Positions 29,585 to 36,374 of a stretch of 36,374 nt of DNA are shown in pieces. A program made the position numbers and the translations under genes. Under the pieces are notes generated by a model. That model did not search any database, was not told the DNA's origin, and saw only the letters and a program-made list of their open reading frames with translations. This DNA comes from Stentor coeruleus (lineage: Eukaryota > Ciliophora > Heterotrichea > Heterotrichida > Stentoridae). Location of the stretch: positions 1-36,374 of the forward strand of contig MPUH01000760.1 of assembly GCA_001970955.1 (NCBI GenBank), read 5' to 3'. Each line of letters opens with the position of its first letter. Within the stretch, counting starts at the first letter, position 1.

Positions 29585-29600
29585 TTATCCATAAAAAATG
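29585..29600 (+). promoter_or_regulatory. Shared 16-mer over a start codon (copy 2)
   Basis: Identical to the 16-mer at 26750-26765, again ending in the ATG, here of the COG1-like gene. It lies in the 45-bp gap between two divergent start codons, so any promoter function would have to serve a very short region. Confidence 0.25.
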
Positions 29601-30980
29601 GAAGACCCAATTGAAGAGATTATGAGAGGGAAAATAAGTATCGAAGAAGTACTCCAAAGCAACAAAGAGAAAATCCAGTCATTAACTTCTGAGCTTGAAG
29701 AAATAGTTAGACAAGGCTACTTTGAAATAATAAACCACACTGAGATCATCATGAATCTGTCTGGTTCTCACAACGACTGGCCTACTCTTTATCTACCACC
29801 CCCTCTACAACTTCCACAAAAGCCTCAGAAGGTAGAATCAATATTAATGTCAGATACTATTTGGTCTCATATCAACAACTTATCTTTTATCCAAGCAGGA
29901 GCTTTAATCATTACTAATTCTTCAGATTCAAGTATTAAAAGACTCATAGATTATTTACTACACCCTGAATTTTATTCTGTATTTGAAATGCCCGAGAAAG
30001 CTCAGGAAAGGTTACAAAGCATTGCTATGCTATTTAAAGTAAAGGAAGGTGAAAAAGACCCAAGGATATTTTTAGTGGATTTTATATGCAAACAACTCAT
30101 AATCAAGTTGAAAAATTGTAATGACATGGATAAGTATTTGATAATGGCTAGTGACCTTATTGAATTTGTGATGAGTGAAGGATTTTTGCAAAGTTTTCAA
30201 GTTTCTAATGAGTTTGAAGAAATTATAAATAGTAGTTGTAGCATATCTCCCGAAGATATTGTCAAAGAAAACTTAAGTCCTTATATTGAAGAACTTACTG
30301 AAACATTATCTAAGCAGATATTTAGTATTTTAGACCCATCTCAATTAATCCCTTTTATTAGCAAAATTTCACCTTTATATGGACTTCCTAGTGTTTGGTC
30401 ACTGATATGCTCAGTCTGGATAACCCATGCATCTTCATTGATTTTAAACCAATGCAAACTAAAAATCAGGGCAAATTTAGATCAAACTTTAAACTTCTAC
30501 AATGAAAACACTAAAAACATAGTCAAACTTATAAAAAATTTACCTCCAAATTTTGACTCTTTTATCGGAGATCTGGAAAAAAGTATCCCTCATGAGATTT
30601 TCGAACAAATCAATAAAGAAGTTGATTCTATTCTAGTATTAGGTTTTATAAGACATTTTTCAGAAACTACTATAAGTGAGTGTTTCAGTTTAGACTTAAG
30701 TTCTGAGGAATCAAAATTCTTATCCCTAGTCACAAGTTCTCTTCAAGGAAAAAGTATACTTGTAGTCTGCCAGGAAATAAAAAAAGTTTGTGGTTCAAGA
30801 AAGCTTGTATTACCAGAATTAGAAGTTAGTATTAGCGAATGTAGAAAAGGGTTTGGGATGATTATTGGCAAACCTCCAAATACTGACTCTCTTCCATTTG
30901 CATCACTTCCAAACAAACTTTCACAATTTGAAAAACTAACTCTAGCCCCACGTTTCTCTCCGTATTTGATATTTTCTTAA
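29598..30980 (+). CDS. COG1-like (Vps51/COG1 family) Golgi tethering subunit, short
   Basis: A 460-aa helical, intronless protein. The N-terminus (ISIEEVLQSNKEKIQSLTSE, then LEEIVRQGYFEIINHTEIIM) matches the Vps51/COG1 signature, in which a helix pair ends in 'L..LV...Y.dLI.AAD.I..M'. A polar Pro-rich linker follows (LPPPLQLPQKPQK), as in COG1, and then a long helical region. COG1 is part of lobe A of the conserved oligomeric Golgi complex, which tethers retrograde vesicles. It is about half the length of animal COG1 (about 980 aa), so it may be a shortened ortholog or another CATCHR-family protein. It ends 5 bp from the convergent next gene. Its start is 45 bp from the SIAH-like gene. Confidence 0.6.
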   Translation: MEDPIEEIMRGKISIEEVLQSNKEKIQSLTSELEEIVRQGYFEIINHTEIIMNLSGSHNDWPTLYLPPPLQLPQKPQKVESILMSDTIWSHINNLSFIQAGALIITNSSDSSIKRLIDYLLHPEFYSVFEMPEKAQERLQSIAMLFKVKEGEKDPRIFLVDFICKQLIIKLKNCNDMDKYLIMASDLIEFVMSEGFLQSFQVSNEFEEIINSSCSISPEDIVKENLSPYIEELTETLSKQIFSILDPSQLIPFISKISPLYGLPSVWSLICSVWITHASSLILNQCKLKIRANLDQTLNFYNENTKNIVKLIKNLPPNFDSFIGDLEKSIPHEIFEQINKEVDSILVLGFIRHFSETTISECFSLDLSSEESKFLSLVTSSLQGKSILVVCQEIKKVCGSRKLVLPELEVSISECRKGFGMIIGKPPNTDSLPFASLPNKLSQFEKLTLAPRFSPYLIFS

Positions 30981-30985
30981 ATACA

Positions 30986-31795
30986 CTAAAAATTTAACAC
31001 AGTTATATTCCCTAACAATCCTCTTCTTATTAAAGTTTCTTTTGAAAATAATTCTTTTTCTGAAAAATTTGTGATTTTTTTAACCTCCTCACGTATGTTT
31101 TTCAAAAGTCCTTTCAAACTATTCAGTCTTCCTAAATTCGCTTCTGATATCAATATCACATTATCATGTTTCTGCGACCCAACTTCAAATTCTTTTATTT
31201 CATCATATAAACTCGGTGATACATTTCCAAACACTTGCGAACAGTTTTCAGACTTAAGAATCTCAGAAAATGATTCTTTAAAATTGTCTTTTTGATGAAT
31301 TATTTTCTGTATATGCAACTCATTAACTTTACATAACTCGATATATTCTTTAACTTTATCTTGGATTTTCTGTGAGAGTTCCAAATTAAAATCTAAATTT
31401 TCCATGCACTTTTTAAACATCAGATCCTGTGATGTAAAGGTTTTTTTAAGCTTTACAACTTCTTTGGATAAAGTATTTAAAGCATAGACTACTGAAGAGT
31501 CAGGAGTAGCTTCATTTTCAAACATACTTTGGCTTCTTTTTTCTAAATGTTTTTTATCAACCAAAGCACGAAGAAGTTGATTTTCTTGTTCTAAACTGTG
31601 GAACTTGTTTTCAGATCTAAATGGAGCTCACTTTTTCCAGTTATCATGATAAGTGTCTTTAAGTCTTTTAGTTTCATGAAGTTTATGTGTGAGTTCTTTT
31701 TGTAGAGCTTTAGGAGTTTGAACAGGACTATCTTCATTTTCTTCAAGTACAGGGCCAAGCTGTAATGTATCGAGAGAATATCTGTTTGATGCCAT
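30986..31795 (-). CDS. Unrecognised coiled-coil protein, two exons
   Basis: Exons 31795-31632 and 31616-30986 (minus strand) encode 264 aa. The ATG at 31793-31795 gives MASNRYSLDTLQLGPVLEEN. The protein is helical with a likely coiled coil in exon 1 (KALQKELTHKLHETKRLKD), across the junction, and through about residues 110-150. No domain is recognised. The stop is TAG, with only 5 bp between it and the convergent COG1-like stop. It starts 19 bp after the stop of the RING gene on the same strand. Without the intron only a TTG-started fragment would remain, and the spliced frame gives a clean ATG, so the splice is well supported. Confidence 0.75.
31617..31631 (-). other. 15-nt spliceosomal intron (coiled-coil gene), GTGA donor
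   Basis: Minus-strand sequence GTGAGCTCCATTTAG, phase 2, A at position 10, G at position 3. Retention gives an in-frame TGA. Removal joins ...DNWKK to SENKFHSLEQEN. Confidence 0.85.
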
Positions 31796-31814
31796 TGGAA
31801 TTATTTAACTATTA

Positions 31815-33038
31815 CTAACATAAACCATGTAGAATCAAATATTGAATCTGACCTTCAGTACAAATAAATTCTTTGTTTGTATCAATATCTACTTCAGCAA
31901 ATGTAAAATTAAGATTGTTGACTGAAGGAAGGACACCTAAATAAGTTGGGGAACCATAGTATTCATAAACTATATAATATGTGTAATTATCAACAAGGCA
32001 AATTTGTTGATTTAAATCGTAATAAGCGACATATTCTTCGGGGTCATAACTAACAGATATTGGGCTTAATCTTTGAAGAATCGAATTATAATTACCTTCA
32101 TTTTTCATATAAATAGTTATAATTGTATACTGGCCAAAACCTTCACTATATTTTGGTGAAGAAAAACCAATTCCAACTAAGTTTCTCGGTTTCTCACTAC
32201 CGGGACGTGAATTTAGCAAAGTGATTCTTAGAGTTTTTTTTATATGCACAGTATAAGAAGAGTTCGGGCAATCATAGAAAGAATAAAAGAAAATATAAAG
32301 ATTATCACTAGCCCACAACTTTCTCCATTTTCTTTTTTCAGCAGAAAACTTCTTAAACTCTTCAAGCCAATACTTTTTTCCATGTGAACTTGGAGATATT
32401 GTATTTATTATTGATTGTTTTTCTTTAATCTTTTCTTGATAAAGTATGCAAATAAGATTTAAATTTAAATTGAATTGATTTTTTATATTACTTTGAGAAT
32501 ATATCCGATTTGCTTTTATTAATAACTCTAAACATTCTTTAATATTGTTTTTTTGATCTTTATACTTTTTCTTTATCTCAGCTATTTCACGTAATTTTTC
32601 TTCTTTAATTTTTATAAGTTTTTCTTTTAATACTCTTTTAACAAAAGGAATATTTTTTTCAGCATCCATATCAAATTTGAATTCTCTTATTTTCTCAATA
32701 ACTTTTTGCTGATCTCCTATAATCATTTGATTATATTCGAAATTTGGAGCCTCATCTTTGCATGCATTACAAGCAAATCCTTTTTCTATACTTGAATATA
32801 CTATTGGTAAGTTATGAATCATACAGAAATTCAGTATTTTCATTTTGTCAATTATATTCATATCACAATTATTTATTTTTTCAAATTTGTTGCAGGCTGG
32901 ACAAAAATGATTTCCCATTTGCTTACAGAAATAAATTGTACAACTTTTACAATAAGTATGTCCACAATATAAGCATTGAGGTAGACGATTAGTAAGATTA
33001 TAATCAAAGTCGCAGTATGAGCAAAATTCAATATTCAT
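31815..33038 (-). CDS. RING-finger protein with coiled coil and beta-rich C-terminus
   Basis: A 407-aa protein. The N-terminal RING uses C6xxC9, C25xH27, C30xxC33 and C46xxC49, so an E3 ubiquitin ligase role is likely. A B-box-like or extra zinc site may follow (CMIHN...CNAC near 72-93). A highly charged helix covers about 115-200 (KRVLKEKLIKIKEEKLREIA). The C-terminal ~150 residues are beta-rich, with LVGIGFSSPKYSEGFGQYTI and NYTYYIVYEYYGSPTYLG. This resembles a PHR domain (as in Highwire/BTBD proteins), but only weakly. The RING, coiled coil and C-terminal beta domain order recalls TRIM proteins. Three stop codons, TAG TAA TAG, end the frame. No intron was seen. Confidence 0.7.
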   Translation of the reverse strand: MNIEFCSYCDFDYNLTNRLPQCLYCGHTYCKSCTIYFCKQMGNHFCPACNKFEKINNCDMNIIDKMKILNFCMIHNLPIVYSSIEKGFACNACKDEAPNFEYNQMIIGDQQKVIEKIREFKFDMDAEKNIPFVKRVLKEKLIKIKEEKLREIAEIKKKYKDQKNNIKECLELLIKANRIYSQSNIKNQFNLNLNLICILYQEKIKEKQSIINTISPSSHGKKYWLEEFKKFSAEKRKWRKLWASDNLYIFFYSFYDCPNSSYTVHIKKTLRITLLNSRPGSEKPRNLVGIGFSSPKYSEGFGQYTIITIYMKNEGNYNSILQRLSPISVSYDPEEYVAYYDLNQQICLVDNYTYYIVYEYYGSPTYLGVLPSVNNLNFTFAEVDIDTNKEFICTEGQIQYLILHGLC

Positions 33039-33961
33039 AATTCTATATTTATTAAAACTGTAATATGGAAGAAAAAAAAGAGAAATTCAATGTATTATTT
33101 TGATGGATTTATAATTTCGACTTAATGTTATGGGCTTTTTATATTGAAATAAGGAAATAATGATATTTGAATAAGTTTTGAAAGTTTTAATTTATAGAGT
33201 TAGATAAATTAACATTATTTAGACAACTTAATGGTTTATCAAATGCTAAATGCTTAGAGTTTTTTAATAAAATTTCAAGATTAGGAAGAAATCATATAAT
33301 TTTAAGGGATAAATTGGTATTTAGAGTAAGAAGATTCAGCTTTTTGTGCAAAGACAAGGTAGAACTATAATCGTGTTTTTTTGTATGTTTTAGAATCTTT
33401 AAATATCTTGCTAATGGCATTTGCTCCACCTTCAAACTAGGAATAGTTTTTTTTTAAGTTTTGCCTCTAGAATAATAGGAGGCTGGAGTTCAACTATATT
33501 TAAAATTAATATATTAATATGCATTAGAGAAATACTTGGACCAATGGTTTCAGCTAATTTTGATACTTTTATTGATTATGTTATTTCTGCTACTATTGTT
33601 ACGCTTATGATTTTATCTCATGCAGTTATGTACATTATTTTTTAACAAGGGCTGGACAATAGTCAAGCGATAATTCCTAACTAATACTAATTTACATGAT
33701 TTTAAGTGATACTATTTCATATAAAGAATTCAATATAAAAACTATCACAGACATCTCATTCCATAAAAATCAATAAAATTCTCTCAAAAAAAAAATCAAT
33801 ATTATTATAACAAAAAGATATAAACCTATCATCACCCACAAAAGTATAAATCGTCTCAGCATTTTCATACAAAACCCATATTCTTATTTAAAACAAAACT
33901 TAATTAAATTAAAAATCCACAACTCATCTCTAAACTTTTACACAAAAAGTATTTAAATTTA
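33039..33961. other. Intergenic region with one doubtful small frame
   Basis: A 923-bp AT-rich spacer between two minus-strand genes. A hydrophobic 74-codon plus-strand frame lies at 33421-33645 and is listed separately. The rest, including 33646-33961 with its A-rich runs, shows no recognisable element. Confidence 0.4.
33421..33645 (+). CDS. Doubtful small hydrophobic frame
   Basis: 74 codons, with no ATG at the start: the frame opens after a TAA and its first ATG is at codon 41. It would encode about two membrane helices (FFLSFASRIIGGW..., YVISATIVTLMILSHAVMYI). The residue mix, with several Gly, Ser, Arg and Trp, is less monotonous than that of spacer frames. However, no intron or start rescues a proper gene, and no family is recognised. 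It could be part of a tiny membrane protein or a remnant. Confidence 0.15.
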   Translation: MLHLQTRNSFFLSFASRIIGGWSSTIFKINILICIREILGPMVSANFDTFIDYVISATIVTLMILSHAVMYIIF

Positions 33962-34612
33962 TTATCTTTTATACATCTGAATATTTTTTTTCCAATTTTC
34001 CCATTCTTTTTTCGATGTAATAACAAATATCAAAGTTTCATCAAAATTATTAAAATTCGATGTAGCTTTACGATGTTTGCTCATATCAGCTTGAGTTAGC
34101 TGTGAATAACTTAATCTTGCAGAAGTTAATGAAACTACAGAACTTGATGAAGAAAATAATTGAAAAGATTTACTATAAGTAATTTCAATAAATAGGCGTC
34201 CTGAACGAGAATAGGCTTTGCCTTGGATAATCCGTTCAATGTTGATTTCAAATAATGGTTTATCTTTACAGAAAAAAGAGTATTGATTTTTGAAGTATTT
34301 AAATCCTTTGCTGTTAAACACACACCAACGTGGAATTAAGATTTCTTTTGATGTTAATTGATATCTATACATCTCTCCTTCAATTTCTGAGATATTATTG
34401 TCAGTAATAAATGTGCTCTGCTTAGATTCAAAAGCTGAAGGAGTTCTGTCCTGGCTTATAGGAAAACTCGCAGCAATTACTGGGTTTATTGAATTATGAT
34501 TGTATAAATTAGATTGAAATTCTATAATTTCTTCTGTATCAGAACGTATTGTTTTGTCATAGTCATCATCTTCTTTAAGGTAATCTGAACACCCACACCC
34601 ATAGTTTCCCAT
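33962..34612 (-). CDS. N-myristoylated PH-domain-like protein
   Basis: A 216-aa protein. It begins MGNYGCGC: Gly2 with a small or polar residue at position 6 region and Cys6/Cys8 nearby is a dual N-myristoylation and palmitoylation signal for membrane attachment. An acidic, Ser/Asn-rich linker follows. Residues about 80-215 fit a PH domain: beta strands IPRWCVFNSKGFKYFKNQ and PLFEINIERIIQG, then LIFVITSKKEWENWKKNIQM, whose C-terminal amphipathic helix with Trp is the PH hallmark. A peripheral membrane or signalling role is likely, but the lipid or partner is unknown. No intron was seen. Confidence 0.7.
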   Translation of the reverse strand: MGNYGCGCSDYLKEDDDYDKTIRSDTEEIIEFQSNLYNHNSINPVIAASFPISQDRTPSAFESKQSTFITDNNISEIEGEMYRYQLTSKEILIPRWCVFNSKGFKYFKNQYSFFCKDKPLFEINIERIIQGKAYSRSGRLFIEITYSKSFQLFSSSSSVVSLTSARLSYSQLTQADMSKHRKATSNFNNFDETLIFVITSKKEWENWKKNIQMYKR

Positions 34613-35302
34613 TTATTAATAGTGATAATTTTTCAAGGATAAATTCTCAGATTTTATCCGTGATATACATTTTTAAAACTATTAATTACTTATAATCCAT
34701 TATGTTTAGAGATATCTTGAAGATGAATATTAGAAGACTTGCTCATTTAGACTTCTGGGCATGTTTGGATTATTACATAATAAAGCAAACCTTGAAATAA
34801 ATTGCAATTCTACTTCAATTGAAGATATTATAATATTAAAACTTTTTTCAAATGATTTCTATGTATGATCTTTTATATCTTAGTTTTCCTATTTTCGATA
34901 TTTCCTTGGTCTAAATTTTGATTTTCGTAGGCATTGATTATTTTTCATAGTCTCAACTCTATTGATTCTATCTTTGCCACAATTAAATACAAGTTCAATT
35001 GTTTTCTTTAAAAACCTAAACAATTTTACTTTTTTCAGCATATTAGCTAATCTAGCTCAAAAAGGATAGACGTATTGAGCTCATCACAAAAAGCAGCCAA
35101 AATCAACACAAAGCCCTAAATCCTCTAAAACAATTTTCCCAAAAAAAATAAACTTTGCCTAGCTTTAGAAATATCAATATTTAGCTTCTCTTTCCATACT
35201 ATCAATTCTATTTCCTTAGCCTAAGCTCTGNAAACTTTGCCTAGCTTTAGAAATATCAATATTTAGCTTCTCTTTCCATACTATCAATTCTATTTCCTTA
35301 GC
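34613..35302. other. Intergenic region containing an assembly gap
   Basis: A 690-bp spacer between the PH-like gene and the ARPC2 end. The left part (34613-35149) is AT-rich with no supported frame. The right part holds the duplicated 81-bp segment around the N. Both neighbours lie on the minus strand. Confidence 0.45.
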
Positions 35303-35312
35303 CTAAGCTCTG
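35150..35312. repeat. 81-bp direct duplication around a single N (probable assembly artefact)
   Basis: 35150-35230 and 35232-35312 are identical over all 81 bases and separated only by the N at 35231. The second copy contains the last codons of ARPC2 (35303 onwards). Perfect identity with a one-base gap is what appears when two overlapping contigs are joined without collapsing the overlap, so the true genome probably has one copy. Confidence 0.9.
35231..35231. other. Assembly gap (single N)
   Basis: The only ambiguous base in the window. It marks the join between two contigs whose overlap was kept twice. Confidence 0.95.
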
Positions 35313-36223
35313 AAATTATTAATAATTCTGACTTCTTCCTTCATAGCCTTCGTAGCTCTAACTTTCTTAAATGTTTTTTCTTCCAGTTTTTCAGGCACTG
35401 CCTGCTTCAATTCATTATACAAAAGATTAGTCCTTTTTCTCATTCTCATATGTAAATACGTTTTACAAGAATGAATATAATAAGTTAAATACTATCTTAA
35501 AGAAGAAATCCATTTAGCTTGTTCAAATGGATTATTAATTTGATCCTTAAAATTGTAATACTAAGAAACAAACCTTCAGTTTTAGGATTAAAGCTTCTAA
35601 TATTTTCAGGAGGAATTGAACCAAAAGTTATAACAGGTGCATTGCTGATTTGTTTTTTCGAATCTTGAAACTCTTGTAAAAATATCTTCGCTAAAGATGC
35701 ATCTTTACTATCTTTATATAAAATCTGAAATACAATGTAACTCTACTATCTCCAGGGATCATATAAAGTTTTTCACCTTTTCTAATGCTAATTCGCTTTG
35801 CAGTAAAATTTGTTCCTTGTTTCATTGCTGTTAATGCTTGGATATATGGTCCAGAAATGAAAAAGTGCGAAATATGCTGAATTTCTCTGATATTGTTGAA
35901 ATTGATAAGTTTTTTTGTTCTGAGGATGAAGGCAATTGTGATTTGTCAATTATAACACTGAAACTTTCTGGGTTTGAATTGTCGGTTGGGAAACCTTGTA
36001 AATGTTGTTGGATAGCATCATAACTACCTGCATCTCCTATAGATTTTATTTCTTTACTGAGCATTGTAAAAGCTAGCATAGTGTCGCTAATACCTGAAAT
36101 CATATAGATAACCCCATCATAATCTGCTATATTCATATGGAAAAACGGAAGATCGATTTCATTTTTTAACACTGTTGTCAGAGTGTCAATTATTAGAGGG
36201 TGACGAGATTCTATTGCCATCAT
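35303..36223 (-). pseudogene. ARPC2: ARPC2 (Arp2/3 complex p34 subunit) with three frameshifts and one nonsense codon
   Basis: From ATG 36221-36223 to TAG 35303-35305 the three-frame reading matches ARPC2 along its length (about 307 codons; human 300 aa). The intact first ~110 residues include IADYDGVIYMIS, LSKEIKSIG and NPESFSVIIDKSQLP. Later blocks in other frames include FFISGPYIQAL, DSRVTL, KDSKDASLAKIFLQEF, the C-terminal YLTYYIHSCKTYLHMRMRKR helix and ELKQAVP. Frame changes fall at an A7 run (35910-35916), near 35720-35730 and near 35549-35552. Each would be cured by one extra base. A TAG lies at 35492-35494 where the family has Asp. No GT-AG intron of 15-16 nt explains them. It may be a decayed copy, or a real gene with homopolymer errors in a poorly assembled contig end. 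ARPC2 with ARPC4 forms the core of the actin-nucleating complex. Confidence 0.85.
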
Positions 36224-36331
36224 TTTATTTATTAATTATTTCTCTTACTATATAAAGTTTGCGAAAATACTTGTAATGGTATGTAGAAAAAGATGATTAT
36301 GATATGTTTTATTTTTTAATTGAAATTTTAT

Positions 36332-36374
36332 ATGGAAAAATACCGTTTTCATATTGATGCAAATGGTAATAATC
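36332..36374 (+). CDS. Possible start of a gene running off the right edge
   Basis: An ATG at 36332 opens 14 codons to the window end (MEKYRFHIDANGNN), 108 bp from and divergent to the ARPC2 start. The distance and polar peptide are plausible for a gene, but too little is visible to support a family. Confidence 0.3.
   Translation, partial: MEKYRFHIDANGNN

Noticed and set aside
29553-29657. 35-residue N-terminal extension of the SIAH-like protein
   Set aside because: It would overlap the start of the divergent COG1-like gene, and the downstream ATG lies just before the RING.
35090-35140. CCCTAAA telomere-like words
   Set aside because: Only single copies occur, not a tandem array, so there is no telomere here.
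35720-35740. 17-nt intron to explain the second ARPC2 frameshift
   Set aside because: The candidate begins GTTA, has an atypical length, and would delete the conserved VTLYF strand.
1-36374. Bacterial-type operons, CRISPR arrays, insertion sequences or a defence system
   Set aside because: Spliceosomal introns and eukaryotic families throughout; no transposase, inverted repeats or repeat-spacer arrays were seen.

Overview
The window looks like macronuclear DNA of a heterotrich ciliate, most likely Stentor or a close relative. Three things point there. The DNA is very AT-rich. Genes are packed tightly on both strands. Genes of recognisable families are interrupted by 15-nt introns (GTA/GTG...TAG or CAG); tiny 15-16 nt introns are the published hallmark of the Stentor coeruleus macronuclear genome. 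TAA and TAG clearly act as terminators and long conserved proteins read through without internal TGA, so the standard code fits, unlike Blepharisma (UGA = Trp) or Condylostoma. No tRNA, rRNA, CRISPR array or mobile element was recognised.

Layout, left to right: a secreted kelch-repeat protein cut by the left edge (-); a class 2 DYRK kinase (+); a COX6B-like twin-cysteine protein (-) divergent from a TTLL3-type tubulin glycylase (+); a sucrose-phosphatase-like HAD enzyme with an N-terminal starch-binding-like module (-); an ankyrin-DHHC palmitoyltransferase (+); an unrecognised protein (-) and a TTD14-like P-loop protein (-); a DUF229 sulfatase-like ectoprotein (+); after a 1-kb gap, a MOK ciliary kinase (+); an SSX2IP/ADIP-like basal-body protein (-) divergent from a full-length 5-oxoprolinase (+); an unrecognised spliced protein (+); an importin-beta family karyopherin (-); a small acidic protein (-); a coiled-coil protein with a C-terminal GAS2-related (GAR) microtubule-binding domain (+); a SIAH-like RING E3 (-) divergent from a COG1-like protein (+); a coiled-coil protein (-), a RING protein (-), an N-myristoylated PH-domain protein (-); and finally an ARPC2 gene (-) carrying three apparent frameshifts and one nonsense codon.

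Nine introns were placed. All are needed to join conserved reading frames or to extend a gene to an ATG. Eight are exactly 15 nt with an A at position 10. The ninth is a 15-nt-like intron followed by a duplicated ATAG, so that 19 nt must be removed. Every one places a stop codon in frame if retained.

Functionally this is a normal eukaryotic gene mixture, not an operon or a mobile system. Several genes (MOK, TTLL3-like, SSX2IP-like, the GAR-domain protein, ARPC2) concern cilia and cytoskeleton, as expected in a large ciliate, but nothing shows that they form one pathway. The right end has assembly trouble: a single N sits between two identical 81-bp copies just beyond the damaged ARPC2 gene. 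The observations most worth checking are the 19-nt intron, the ARPC2 lesions, the CBM-phosphatase fusion and the coiled-coil GAR protein. No clearly new multi-gene system was found.
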